From positions 1 to 23,300 of the forward strand of contig CALCGR010000108.1 of assembly GCA_937901025.1 (NCBI GenBank): a stretch of 23,300 nucleotides of DNA, read 5' to 3'. Both the position numbers and the translations under genes were made by a program. The notes beneath the pieces are model-generated. The model had not been told where the DNA came from, searched no databases, and was given only the letters and a program-made list of their open reading frames with translations. Within the stretch, counting starts at the first letter, position 1, and every line of letters starts with the position of its first letter. Source of the stretch: an uncultured Bacteroidales bacterium. Lineage in GTDB: Bacteria > Bacteroidota > Bacteroidia > Bacteroidales > Paludibacteraceae. This document shows, piece after piece, positions 14,443 to 23,012 of the stretch.

Positions 14443-15537
14443 TTATTCGATAGTCCAATTTACTTGAACGATGCGTTTGGGATGACTCGGGTCGTTGGTA
14501 TAGATGATGAGCGAACGCGAATATTGTCCGGGAGCGTACTCTTTCTTCTCTGCATACGGATTCAGGGTCACCTGGATATCGGCTTTCTTCCCCGACTTAA
14601 TGGACGAGATACCGCGAGACGCCGAGGTACTCAGTTCCTTGGCAGAGGTATAGAGGGTGCGTACAATCAACGGATTGATACCCGCATTGCTGATGGAGAA
14701 GGTCTTCTTAGCGGTTTTGCCCTTGGCGATCGTTCCCATATTCAGTGCCGTCGGGATCTCCGCAATCGGGGCTTGACGTTTGTCTTGCTCCGTGAGTTGC
14801 GTGAAGTTCTCGTTCACATTGATGGACAAATCAATCGTGTACTCCTCCGTCGCAATCAACCGGTCATTGACCATAACATAAATAGCAGCGAAATTGGGAC
14901 CAATCTTACACTTACGCGTGTCGATGGTCAAGATGATCTTCCCGCTCTCTTGGGGCTTAAGGGTGTTATTGGTCAACTCCGCCTTGAGGAACTTGTCATT
15001 ATCATTGGTAACGACATCAATCGTGATCTCGTGGTCCGTGAAGTTCCCGTATTCAATCGTGCGCTCTACTTCGCCGATTTGAACAAACTCACCAAAACTC
15101 ATCTTCTTCGACTTGAGTTTCAAGTCCCCCATCGTCACCGCATACTGGTCCCCCGGGTTGGCGGGCTTGGGAGTTACATTTCCGGTAATGGTTAATGTAA
15201 CCGTTTCGCGCTCCGAATCGTTGGAATAGACGGTAATCGTCTTTTGAAAATAATTAGGACGCGTGGAAGCACGATAAGTCGCGGAAATCGTACCTTTTTG
15301 ACCGGGCTCAATGGGCTGCGTGGGCCATGTGGGACGTGTGCAACCACAACTAGTGCGAACATTACTGATAATCAAAGGCGCGTTACCGGTATTGGTAAAC
15401 TCGAAGTAAGCCGTTACATCTCCGTCTTCTTGACGGATGGTACCGAAATCATGCTTAACCGCTTGAAACGTGATGGTTTGTGCTACCATTGCCAACGTGG
15501 ACAATAAAAGGGTAGCGGATACAAGAATTTTTTTCAT
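14443..15537 (-). CDS. DUF1573 secreted protein
   Basis: The product is 364 aa with an N-terminal signal peptide (residues 1-20, ending MVAQ). The first Ig-like module is a DUF1573 domain: KHDFGTIRQEDGDVTAYFEFTNTGNAPLII with the hallmark RTSCGCTRP (Cys64, Cys66) and IEPGQKGTISATY. A second beta module follows. A third resembling the first (LNMGTIAKGKTAKKTFSISNAGINPLIV...KSGKKADIQVTLNP...RSLIIYTNDPSHP) lacks the CGC pair. The fold is like ASPM-SPD-2-Hydin domains. It is probably periplasmic or surface-bound, and its function is not established. The position between Rel and MeaB in one orientation with small gaps suggests co-transcription. Confidence 0.88.
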   Translation of the reverse strand: MKKILVSATLLLSTLAMVAQTITFQAVKHDFGTIRQEDGDVTAYFEFTNTGNAPLIISNVRTSCGCTRPTWPTQPIEPGQKGTISATYRASTRPNYFQKTITVYSNDSERETVTLTITGNVTPKPANPGDQYAVTMGDLKLKSKKMSFGEFVQIGEVERTIEYGNFTDHEITIDVVTNDNDKFLKAELTNNTLKPQESGKIILTIDTRKCKIGPNFAAIYVMVNDRLIATEEYTIDLSINVNENFTQLTEQDKRQAPIAEIPTALNMGTIAKGKTAKKTFSISNAGINPLIVRTLYTSAKELSTSASRGISSIKSGKKADIQVTLNPYAEKKEYAPGQYSRSLIIYTNDPSHPKRIVQVNWTIE

Positions 15538-15567
15538 AATGATTTATGTTTTTAAATGTTTATAAGT

Positions 15568-17823
15568 TCATAAGTTAGTCTCTATTCGTTGAACGGACGA
15601 TATCTCGGGTATCTTACGCAAGGCCGTAAACAAGTCCTCCAGTTCTTTCTTATCATATACGAACAAATCCAACGTCCCGCCGAACGTACCATCCTCCGAC
15701 TGGATATGAATACCGCAGAGGTTGATGTTAAACTCCGAGGTGATAATCGTGAGCACGTGGATGAAGACCCCCATCTGATCGATTCCGTGGATCTCTATCG
15801 TCTCGCGGAAGGATTGGATACGATTCGTGTTCCAACTGGCGGCATATAACCGCTTCCCGCGGGAGGTCTTCAAGCGCAACGCTTCCTCGCAGGCAATCTT
15901 ATGGATATAAATCTCCCCGTCATCCTCCATATATCCCAATACCTCATCCCCCGGGATAGGGTGACAACACGGGGCTAAATGGTAGACGGTACCTAAGTTC
16001 TCATCCGTCAGGACAATCTTCTTGCTCTTCGTCCGTATCACTTTCTCCGAGGCACGTAAGTCCGGAGCCTCCTCTACGGTTTTTGTCTCTATCTTCGGCT
16101 CACTGTGCGCAAACGGATTGAGTTTCTTCCATAGCGACTTCTTCGGGAACACAATCTGCTCCATATTATCGAGCCGAATGGCACCTTCTCCAATCTGCAG
16201 GAAGAGTTGATGGGGCTGAATGAGCTTATAGTGATTGAGCATCCGCTGCAGGGCCATCTCACGACAGTCTTCCGCCTTAAGCAACATCACTGCATCGTTA
16301 AAACGTTTCTCTCCGCTATGGATATACGCGTGCTCCTCCCGCTTGAGGTAAGCGTTGATACCGGATTGCGCCTTGGCGGTGGTTACGAAATGCAACCATT
16401 CTTTCTGCGGATGTTGCGAGGGCGAAGTCAATAGCTCTACCTGGTCCCCGCTCTGCAGCACATAACTGAGGGGCACTAAGGTGTGGTTGACTTTGGCACC
16501 TAAACAATGGTCTCCCACCTCGCTATGCAGGAAATAAGCAAAGTCCAGGGCCGTGGCCCCTTGCGGCAGAGTCTTGATCTCCCCCTTCGGCGTAAATACA
16601 AACACCTCGTGGGCATAGAGGTTCAACTTAAATGTATCTAAGAACTCCAACGCATTCTGCTCCGCCGGGTGCTCGAGCACTTCCTTTATCGTACGCAACC
16701 ATTTATCCAGTTCGTTCTCGTCCGCTTCCCCCGCCTTGTATTTCCAATGCGCCGCCAATCCTCGTTCCGCTATCTCGTGCATACGGTCGGTACGAATCTG
16801 TATTTCTACCCATTGTCCGTCGGGACCCATCACGGTCACGTGCAAGGCTTCGTACCCGTTCGCCTTCGGCGTGGATATCCAGTCGCGAATACGTTCAGGG
16901 TGCGGACGATAAATCTCCGTAATCGCCGAATAAATCATCCAACACTGGTCTTTCTCGGGAATCTCCGTGTGCGGCGTGAAGATGATACGTACCGCCAAGA
17001 GGTCGTACACTTCCTCAAACGGGATGTTCTTCGTGGTCATCTTCTTCCATATCGAATACACGGATTTCAACCGCGCCGAGAGGGTGAAGGTATAACCCAT
17101 AGACTCTAACTTAGCGCGAATCGGTTCGGTGAACTGATTGTAGACGTCTATCTGCGCTTTATAGTTGGCCTCCATCTTCGCTTCAATCTCCGCGTAAACA
17201 TCCGGATGCTCGTATTGGAAACTCAGGTTCTCTAACTCCGTCTTGATCGGGAACAGACCCAACCGATGGGCTAGGGGAGCATAGATATATTGCGTCTCCC
17301 CCGCAATCTTATACTGCTTCTCCTTCGGCTGCGAACCTAAGGTGCGCATATTGTGCAACCGGTCCGCAATCTTTACGAGCACTACCCGTATGTCCTCCGA
17401 CATGGTGAGCAATAACTTGCGGAAGTTCTCCGCTTGCTCACTCGCCTGGTCTCCGAACACCCCACCGCTGATCTTCGTCAATCCCTCCACAATCTGCGCA
17501 ATCTTATCCCCGAAAAGGTTGCGGATATCCTCCGTGGTATAATCCGTGTCCTCCACCACATCGTGCAGCAGGGCCGAACAGATACTCGTCGAACCCAAGC
17601 CGATTTCCTTGACCACAATCGTGGCTACCGCTAACGGATGCAAGATATACGGCTCACCGGATAAACGGCGTACCCCATAGTGCGCCTTCTTGGCGAACTC
17701 GAAAGCACGCGTGATCCGCTCCACTTTCTGCGTGTGCGGCGTCTTGGCATACTCAGCCAGTAAGTTCTCGAACGCTTGCTGAATCTGCTGCTCTTCTTCC
17801 GGTGAAAACATATTCCGGTCCAT
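15568..17823 (-). CDS. rel: Bifunctional (p)ppGpp synthetase/hydrolase (Rel/SpoT)
   Basis: This protein makes and degrades the alarmone (p)ppGpp. The 751-aa product has the full long-RSH architecture. An intact HD hydrolase is shown by H62, HDVVED at 87-92 and IADRLHNMRTL with D154. The synthetase spans about 245-363 (SVYSIWKKM, DLLAVRI, RDWISTPKANGYEALHVTV, EIQIRT at 340-345). A TGS domain (YAHEVFVFTPKGEIKTLPQGATALDFAY) and a helical/zinc-finger-like part with CCHPIPGDEV follow, and the protein ends in an ACT domain (IEIHGIDQMGVFIHVLTIIT to the end). Both active sites appear intact, so it is likely the sole housekeeping RSH enzyme. It is the first gene of the minus-strand block and has its own promoter. 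Confidence 0.96.
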   Translation of the reverse strand: MDRNMFSPEEEQQIQQAFENLLAEYAKTPHTQKVERITRAFEFAKKAHYGVRRLSGEPYILHPLAVATIVVKEIGLGSTSICSALLHDVVEDTDYTTEDIRNLFGDKIAQIVEGLTKISGGVFGDQASEQAENFRKLLLTMSEDIRVVLVKIADRLHNMRTLGSQPKEKQYKIAGETQYIYAPLAHRLGLFPIKTELENLSFQYEHPDVYAEIEAKMEANYKAQIDVYNQFTEPIRAKLESMGYTFTLSARLKSVYSIWKKMTTKNIPFEEVYDLLAVRIIFTPHTEIPEKDQCWMIYSAITEIYRPHPERIRDWISTPKANGYEALHVTVMGPDGQWVEIQIRTDRMHEIAERGLAAHWKYKAGEADENELDKWLRTIKEVLEHPAEQNALEFLDTFKLNLYAHEVFVFTPKGEIKTLPQGATALDFAYFLHSEVGDHCLGAKVNHTLVPLSYVLQSGDQVELLTSPSQHPQKEWLHFVTTAKAQSGINAYLKREEHAYIHSGEKRFNDAVMLLKAEDCREMALQRMLNHYKLIQPHQLFLQIGEGAIRLDNMEQIVFPKKSLWKKLNPFAHSEPKIETKTVEEAPDLRASEKVIRTKSKKIVLTDENLGTVYHLAPCCHPIPGDEVLGYMEDDGEIYIHKIACEEALRLKTSRGKRLYAASWNTNRIQSFRETIEIHGIDQMGVFIHVLTIITSEFNINLCGIHIQSEDGTFGGTLDLFVYDKKELEDLFTALRKIPEISSVQRIETNL

Positions 17824-17842
17824 AATAAACCCAATTTGGCTG

Positions 17843-17850
17843 CAAAGTTA
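17843..17850 (-). promoter_or_regulatory. Promoter (-7) of rel
   Basis: On the minus strand TAACTTTG (17850-17843) matches TAnnTTTG, 20 nt before the rel start codon. The -33 position holds CTTG rather than TTTG. The leader would be only about 15 nt. Confidence 0.6.
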
Positions 17851-17940
17851 CAAAATATTTTTGAATCGCGCAAGCGCTCGTGCGAAAAAAATCATTATAT
17901 TTTACTTTTTTCACTTTTTCGCGATTTTCTTGCCGGATTA

Positions 17941-17972
17941 TTTGCGTATATGCAAAAAAAAATGTAATTTTG
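17941..17972 (+). promoter_or_regulatory. Promoter of the amidase-MCE operon
   Basis: TTTG (17941-17944), a 20-nt spacer and TAATTTTG (17965-17972) match the Bacteroidota consensus exactly. The amidase ATG at 17992 follows by 19 nt. The 168-bp divergent region is AT-rich and also holds an inverted repeat AATCGCG (17864-17870) / CGCGATT (17920-17926). Confidence 0.75.
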
Positions 17973-17991
17973 CAGCGTATTTTGGATTAGT

Positions 17992-18999
17992 ATGCGCAAA
18001 ATCGGCTTTATACTTGCTTTGGTCAGCCTTCTCTCAATGGCGTTCATGACCCCCGTGTTTGGGGCCACCGAAAAGCCGTATACGGTAGTCATTGATGCCG
18101 GTCATGGCGGTCAGGACCCGGGAGCTATCGGACGCATCGCGCAGGAGAAAGACTTGAACCTGTCGGTGGCGCTGCTGGCTGGGCAGAAGATTCAAGCCAA
18201 ATACCCGGAAGTGAAGGTGCTCTTCACCCGTACTACCGACGTGTTCCTGCCCCTGCAAAGCCGAGCGGATTTTGTGAATAAAAATAATGCGGATTTGTTC
18301 ATCTGTGTACATACGAATTCCGCTGAAAATAAGGAGGCTGTCGGTGCGGAGACTTTTGTACTCGGTACCGAAAGAATGGGGGATAACCTGGATGTGGCCA
18401 TGCGCGAAAACGCGGTCATCAAACTGGAGTCTAACTATAAGACGGCCTACCAGGGTTTTGACCCCAGTTCCGTGGATTCGTACATTATGTTTGAACTCAT
18501 GCAGAACCAATATATGGACCAGTCCCTGCGCTTTGCGGAACTGATGCAGAATCAGTTTATTAAGGTCAACCATCGCTTTGATCGCGGGGTGCGACAAGCG
18601 GCCTTTTGGGTGTTGCTTAAATCCGCCTGCCCGAGTGTGCTTGTCGAGATGGGGTTCATCTCGAATAAAAACGAAGAACGCTACTTAGCCTCCAAAACCG
18701 GTCAGGATAGCATAGCCCATGCCATCTGCGAGGCGTTCAGTGGGATCTATCGCCCGAAGACGGTTTCCAAGTCGGTGGACCTCAAACCCCGCTATGCGGT
18801 GCAGATATTAGCCTCCCGTACCCCTATTGATGTGAATGACCCGCGGCTGCAAGGACTGCCGTGCCGTTGCCTTGAGGCGAACGGATGGTATAAGTACTAT
18901 ACCGCCGAGAGTGCGGACAAACAGGAGGTGATACGCTCCAAGGATGCACTCAAAAGCAAGTTTGAAGGATGTTTTGTAATCAATCTTAAAAATTTATAA
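17992..18999 (+). CDS. N-acetylmuramoyl-L-alanine amidase (Amidase_3) with SPOR-like C-terminus
   Basis: This zinc amidase cuts the bond between MurNAc and L-Ala in peptidoglycan and typically acts in cell separation. The 335-aa product has a signal peptide (residues 1-25, PVFGA). The Amidase_3 domain has the zinc/catalytic set H38 (VVIDAGHGG), E52 (AQEKDLNL), H107 (FICVHTNS) and E219 (VLVEMGF). After about residue 260 comes a short domain starting RYAVQILASRTPI and ending WYKYYTAESADKQE..., which looks like a SPOR domain that binds denuded glycan at the septum. It is followed after 3 bp by an MCE protein gene, a pairing seen in Bacteroidota. Confidence 0.92.
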   Translation: MRKIGFILALVSLLSMAFMTPVFGATEKPYTVVIDAGHGGQDPGAIGRIAQEKDLNLSVALLAGQKIQAKYPEVKVLFTRTTDVFLPLQSRADFVNKNNADLFICVHTNSAENKEAVGAETFVLGTERMGDNLDVAMRENAVIKLESNYKTAYQGFDPSSVDSYIMFELMQNQYMDQSLRFAELMQNQFIKVNHRFDRGVRQAAFWVLLKSACPSVLVEMGFISNKNEERYLASKTGQDSIAHAICEAFSGIYRPKTVSKSVDLKPRYAVQILASRTPIDVNDPRLQGLPCRCLEANGWYKYYTAESADKQEVIRSKDALKSKFEGCFVINLKNL

Positions 19000-19002
19000 A
19001 TT

Positions 19003-19911
19003 ATGAAGTATGCACGTGAGATTAAAGTCGGCTTATTAGCGGCTCTCTGTTTATTCTTATTGTATTTCGGTTTCTATTATCTCAAAGGGGTGAATATCTT
19101 CTCCTCCGTCCGCCCGTTCCACGGCAACTATGAACAAGTCAGCGGCTTGCAGGAACAAGCCCCTGTCTTCATCCGCGGGTTTAAGGTGGGACAAGTAGAC
19201 CATATCCTTTACGATTTTACCAAAGATACCGCCTTCACCGTCGATATCTCCGTTAAAAAAGACATCCGCCTGCCCAAGGGTACGACCATGGCGTTGGTAC
19301 CTAATGGTCTGATGGGCGGTACCGCCATCGAACTGCAAATGCCGAAGGGTACCGTTGACGAGGAATTTGAAGCCAATGCTTTCTTGCCTACCGTCATTGT
19401 TCCGGGGCTACTGGATAACCTCCAAGATAGCGTAGCCGGCTCCGTAGCCTCCGTTGTTCGTCACGCCGATTCGCTGCTGATGACCATTCAAACCCAACTG
19501 GAAGGAAACCATATGCGCAGTGCCTTGGCCAATATCGACGAGGTGTCGGAAGACCTGACCGTAGTATCCGAAAACCTGCGCGGCATCATGAAGAACCGCG
19601 TGCCCGGTATCGTTGACAAGGTCGACCACACGATGGAAAACCTCAATATCGTTGTTGACGAGGTAAAACAAGCGAATGTGCCCGTCATGCTCGCGAATAT
19701 GGACACGGCCGTCAGTGCTGTCAAGACCGCCCTCACCACGACCGAGGGTACCGTCGGTAAGCTGCTCAACGACCAGACCCTCTATACCAATATCAACGCT
19801 ACCGTAGTATCCGTCGATTCCTTGGTAACCGATTTGAAGGCCCACCCCAAACGTTACGTCCAGTTCTCCCTCTTCGGTAGAAAAGAAAAAGAGAAAAAAG
19901 TAAAGAAATAA
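19003..19911 (+). CDS. MCE/MlaD-family lipid-transport protein
   Basis: The product is 302 aa. It has one N-terminal membrane anchor (about residues 9-28, VGLLAALCLFLLYFGFYYLKG) and a single MCE domain (about 38-113) containing YEQVSGLQEQAPVFIRGFKVGQV and PKGTTMALVPNGLMGGTAIEL. A helical periplasmic part follows (repeated V-x-x-x-L and NLRGIMKNRVPGIVDKVDHTMENL). The end is very basic (GRKEKEKKVKK). MCE proteins form hexameric rings that carry phospholipids between inner and outer membranes. The MlaE/MlaF permease and ATPase partners are not in the window, so they would have to be encoded elsewhere. Confidence 0.92.
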   Translation: MKYAREIKVGLLAALCLFLLYFGFYYLKGVNIFSSVRPFHGNYEQVSGLQEQAPVFIRGFKVGQVDHILYDFTKDTAFTVDISVKKDIRLPKGTTMALVPNGLMGGTAIELQMPKGTVDEEFEANAFLPTVIVPGLLDNLQDSVAGSVASVVRHADSLLMTIQTQLEGNHMRSALANIDEVSEDLTVVSENLRGIMKNRVPGIVDKVDHTMENLNIVVDEVKQANVPVMLANMDTAVSAVKTALTTTEGTVGKLLNDQTLYTNINATVVSVDSLVTDLKAHPKRYVQFSLFGRKEKEKKVKK

Positions 19912-19973
19912 GTTCCCGTGAAACAATGTGGAACGGCTATTTCGCTTTTTTCTAAATAGTAAAAATTTTTAAA

Positions 19974-20008
19974 GGCCCTAAGTCCGCATGTTTTCGTGGC
20001 TTAGGGTC
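19974..20008 (+). terminator. Hairpin after the MCE gene
   Basis: GGCCCTAAG (19974-19982) pairs with CTTAGGGTC (20000-20008), with one G-T wobble and a 17-nt loop. Only a weak T run follows. It is the likely end of the amidase-MCE transcript. Confidence 0.55.
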
Positions 20009-20039
20009 TTACTTTATGACGATAAAGCATCGGCGGGGG

Positions 20040-20081
20040 TGTTGATAACTCCCGAAAAATCAGTGATTTGAGTGTTGATAA
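20040..20081 (+). promoter_or_regulatory. Two DnaA-box-like sites upstream of dnaA
   Basis: TGTTGATAA occurs at 20040-20048 and 20073-20081, same orientation, 33 bp apart start to start (about three helical turns). The reverse complement TTATCAACA is one base from the E. coli DnaA box TTATCCACA. The rest of the 327-bp gap 19912-20238 holds the hairpin at 19974, AT-rich sequence and the dnaA promoter. The sites could serve DnaA autoregulation or be part of an origin. Confidence 0.5.
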
Positions 20082-20175
20082 CTTTTTTAACTCATTGAAA
20101 TATACGCGGTTATATGTAAATGCTTGAAAATAGACGGAATAGGCTAAATTTAGATTGTTCATTTTGGCTGCCGAT

Positions 20176-20227
20176 TTTGTCAAATGAAAAAAAAGCAGTA
20201 CTTTTGCATCGTTTTTCGCGAAAAGCG
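20176..20227 (+). promoter_or_regulatory. dnaA promoter with palindromic leader
   Basis: TTTG (20176-20179), a 19-nt spacer and TACTTTTG (20199-20206) form a consensus promoter. Immediately after it, CGTTTTTCGCGAAAAGCG (20210-20227) is a near-perfect palindrome around the likely start of transcription, well placed for an operator. The dnaA ATG is at 20239. Confidence 0.7.
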
Positions 20228-20238
20228 GATTTATCATC

Positions 20239-21624
20239 ATGGATGAACTAACAAATAAATGGCGTGAATGTCAGCGTATTCTTTCTGAGAACCTGACGCA
20301 GAGTGCTTACCGGACCTGGTTTGCACCCATTGTGCCCGTTAGTTTTGAAGATCAAACCCTCATCCTTCGCGTCAAATCCCAATTCATTGCCGAATATATC
20401 GAGGAGAACTATGTTCAACTGCTCTCCCGCGTACTCTTCCGCGTGTTTGGTATAGGAACGCGCCTGGAATATCGTGCGCTTATTGATTCGCAATCCGGTG
20501 CGGGGTCTACGATCCCGTCGGAGGGACTGAACATTGAACAGGTAAAGAAACAGCAGGAGTTGCAAGCCGATATGACGCAGAGTGCTCCGGCGGTGGACTT
20601 TGAAAGTCAACTCAATAAGGCCTATACGTTTGACTCCTTTGTTCCTGGCGATCCTAATAAACTGGCGCGTACCGCCGGTATTGCGGTAGCCAAACAACCG
20701 GGTTATACTGCGTTCAACCCCTTGTTCATCTATGGGGGTAGTGGCGTAGGTAAGACGCACCTGGCCAATGCCATCGGTAACCAAACGCGTCTACTCCATC
20801 CCGAGAAGAAAGTGCTGTACGTGTCCGCCAATACGTTTAAACTGCAATACCAGGACGCCTCCCTGAATAAGCGCATCCCGGACTTCCTGAATTTCTATCA
20901 GTCGGTCGATGTGCTCATCGTGGACGATATCCAGTATTTCGCCGGTCTGGATAAAACTCAGGATACGTTCTTCCATATCTTCAACTACTTGCAGCAATCC
21001 CATAAGCAACTCATCCTCACGTGCGATCGCGCACCCGTAGATTTAAAGGATATACAAGACCGACTCTTGACCCGTTTCAAATGGGGTCTGCTTGCCCTCA
21101 TCGAACATCCGGACGTTACGTTGCGTCGGGATATCCTTGTGAGCAAGATGCATAAGGAGGGTATTGTGCTTAGCGACGAGATTATTGATTATATCGCCAC
21201 CAAAGTCACTACCTCTGTGCGCGACTTGGAGGGTATCCTTGCTTCGCTCATGGCGTACTCCACCTTGACCGATGCGCAGATCGATCTCAACCTCACCGAA
21301 CAAGTGGTGTCTCGTATCGTCTCCATCCAACCCAAAGCCGTCGATATACCCGATATCTTAGGGGCTGTATGCGAGAATTTTAATATCCCCACGAAGATGA
21401 TTTTAGGCACCTCCCGCTCCAAAGAGGTGGCGCAGGCACGCCAATTGGCAATGTACTTGTCCAAACAACTCACTGACCACTCGCTCAAGGAGATCGGTGC
21501 CGGGATAGGTCATCGCAATCACGCTACGGTGATCCATTCGCTCAGTTGCGTGAGCAAACAACTTGATGAGAATGTACAACTGCGCCAACGCATCGCGCAA
21601 ATAAAGGCAGCCTTACAGCGATAG
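20239..21624 (+). CDS. dnaA: Chromosomal replication initiator DnaA
   Basis: DnaA binds origin boxes and melts the origin in its ATP form. The 461-aa product has domain I (residues 1-80, WRECQRILSENLTQSAYRTWFAPI), a short linker, and the AAA+ core with KAYTFDSFVPGDPNKLA (127-143), Walker A GGSGVGKT (166-173), Walker B VLIVDDIQYF (225-234) and the box VII region DRLLTRFKWGL (274-284). Domain IV ends with the DNA-binding signature GHRNHATVIHS (424-434; usual form GGRDHTTVxHA). Length and motifs are complete. The gene has its own promoter and candidate DnaA boxes upstream and is followed after 3 bp by dnaX. Confidence 0.98.
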   Translation: MDELTNKWRECQRILSENLTQSAYRTWFAPIVPVSFEDQTLILRVKSQFIAEYIEENYVQLLSRVLFRVFGIGTRLEYRALIDSQSGAGSTIPSEGLNIEQVKKQQELQADMTQSAPAVDFESQLNKAYTFDSFVPGDPNKLARTAGIAVAKQPGYTAFNPLFIYGGSGVGKTHLANAIGNQTRLLHPEKKVLYVSANTFKLQYQDASLNKRIPDFLNFYQSVDVLIVDDIQYFAGLDKTQDTFFHIFNYLQQSHKQLILTCDRAPVDLKDIQDRLLTRFKWGLLALIEHPDVTLRRDILVSKMHKEGIVLSDEIIDYIATKVTTSVRDLEGILASLMAYSTLTDAQIDLNLTEQVVSRIVSIQPKAVDIPDILGAVCENFNIPTKMILGTSRSKEVAQARQLAMYLSKQLTDHSLKEIGAGIGHRNHATVIHSLSCVSKQLDENVQLRQRIAQIKAALQR

Positions 21625-21627
21625 ACT

Positions 21628-22998
21628 ATGGAGAACTATATTGTTTCAGCACGCAAATATCGTCCTATCACCTTTGAATCCGTGGTTGGACAGCAGTCTC
21701 TGACCGAGACCTTGCGTAACGCCATTCGACAAAATCACTTGGCTCACGCCTACCTGTTCTGCGGCCCGCGCGGGGTGGGGAAGACGACGTGTGCCCGTAT
21801 CTTTGCCAAAACCATTAACTGCCTCCATCCCACGGATGGACACGATGCCTGCAACGAGTGCGAGTCGTGCCGGGCTTTTAATGAACAGCGTTCCTTTAAT
21901 ATTCACGAACTTGATGCCGCCTCCAATAACGGGGTAGAGGATATCCGCGCTTTGATTGAACAGACGCGTATCCCGCCGCAAATAGGGAAATATAGCGTCT
22001 ATATCATTGACGAGGTACATATGCTCTCTCAAGGGGCGTTCAATGCCTTGCTCAAGACCTTGGAGGAGCCCCCTGCCTATGTCATTTTTATTCTCGCCAC
22101 GACGGAGAAACATAAGGTATTACCTACCATCCTCAGCCGTTGCCAAGTCTATGACTTCAGTCGCATCACCGTGGCGGATATCATTCACCACTTGCAGTAC
22201 GTGGCTCAACAGGAGGGCGTCGAGGCGGAGGAGGAGGCCCTGAATGTCGTAGCGCAAAAAGCCGATGGCGGACTGCGCGACGCCTTGTCTATCTTCGACC
22301 AACTGGTTGCTTTCTGCGGAAATAAGATCACCTATGACCGCACGATCGCTATCCTTAATGTCCTCGACTCGGACTACTATTTCCGCTTGACCGATATGGC
22401 CCTACAAGGAAAGGTCAATGAGGCCATGCTTCTGCTCAACGAGGTACTGCTCAAAGGCTTTGATGCCGGTCTACTCGTGACCGGACTCGCCCAACACTTA
22501 CGCGATGTGCTTATGAGCAAGGATGCCGCCACGTTGCCGTTGCTCGAGACCTCGGAGGCCATTCGTAAACGCTACCAACAACAGGCGCAACAACTCTCGG
22601 CACCGTGGATCTTCTCGGCGCTTGATATCCTTAATACTTGCGACGTGCAGTACCGATTGGCGAAGAACCAACGACTGATGGTCGAACTGACCCTCATCAA
22701 ACTCTGCCGCCTGAATCAACCCGCTCAACCCGCTCAACCGGCTCAACCCGCTCAACAACCCGGAGGGCGTACCTTGGATTATGCTGTTTGGACCGGTAAA
22801 AACGGGTCTGATACTCCGCTCAACGGAGTAGGAAAACTGACATACACAAAAGGGCATTTGATTGACAGTCGGGATGTGCAGCATCGTCAAGCTCAGAAGG
22901 GGGATGTGATAGAAGGATTGTTTAAGGACGGGCACCTTGTTTACGGGACTTGGTATGATGCACAAGGAAAGAAAAAAGATTTTATTAATTTTTTATAA
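21628..22998 (+). CDS. dnaX: DNA polymerase III gamma/tau-type subunit DnaX with replaced MORN-like C-terminus
   Basis: DnaX is the clamp-loader ATPase. The 456-aa product has a normal AAA+ core: Walker A GPRGVGKT (46-53), zinc cysteines C65, C75, C78 and C81, Walker B VYIIDEVHML (124-133), sensor 1 ILATTE (155-160) and the SRC arginine finger (170-172). The helical collar domain (domain III) runs to about residue 360. Then comes a QPA repeat linker (364-375) from a 9-bp tandem repeat. A tail of about 75 residues (380-456) follows, with GVGKLTYTKGHLIDSRD...GDVIEGLFKDGHLVYGTWYD, which resembles MORN-type C-termini of other Bacteroidota proteins, not tau domains IV-V. Base use shifts toward AT in this tail. 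It could be a gene fusion, a local recombination product or, less likely, an assembly join. Confidence 0.88.
   Translation: MENYIVSARKYRPITFESVVGQQSLTETLRNAIRQNHLAHAYLFCGPRGVGKTTCARIFAKTINCLHPTDGHDACNECESCRAFNEQRSFNIHELDAASNNGVEDIRALIEQTRIPPQIGKYSVYIIDEVHMLSQGAFNALLKTLEEPPAYVIFILATTEKHKVLPTILSRCQVYDFSRITVADIIHHLQYVAQQEGVEAEEEALNVVAQKADGGLRDALSIFDQLVAFCGNKITYDRTIAILNVLDSDYYFRLTDMALQGKVNEAMLLLNEVLLKGFDAGLLVTGLAQHLRDVLMSKDAATLPLLETSEAIRKRYQQQAQQLSAPWIFSALDILNTCDVQYRLAKNQRLMVELTLIKLCRLNQPAQPAQPAQPAQQPGGRTLDYAVWTGKNGSDTPLNGVGKLTYTKGHLIDSRDVQHRQAQKGDVIEGLFKDGHLVYGTWYDAQGKKKDFINFL
22717..22752. repeat. 9-bp tandem repeat (x4) in dnaX
   Basis: Four in-frame copies of CAACCCGCT (third copy CAACCGGCT) encode Gln-Pro-Ala repeats that link the clamp-loader core to the C-terminal tail. 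Copy-number change by slippage would keep the reading frame. Confidence 0.9.
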
Positions 22999-23012
22999 TT
23001 TAAATAAATATG

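Noticed and set aside
14365..15195. Long + strand open frame opposite the DUF1573 gene
   Set aside because: It lies antisense to a gene with clear DUF1573 motifs, has no promoter or recognisable domain, and reads as a mirror of the real coding frame.
18034..18597. 187-aa minus-strand open frame inside the amidase gene
   Set aside because: It is antisense to an enzyme with an intact zinc-site set and has no features of its own.
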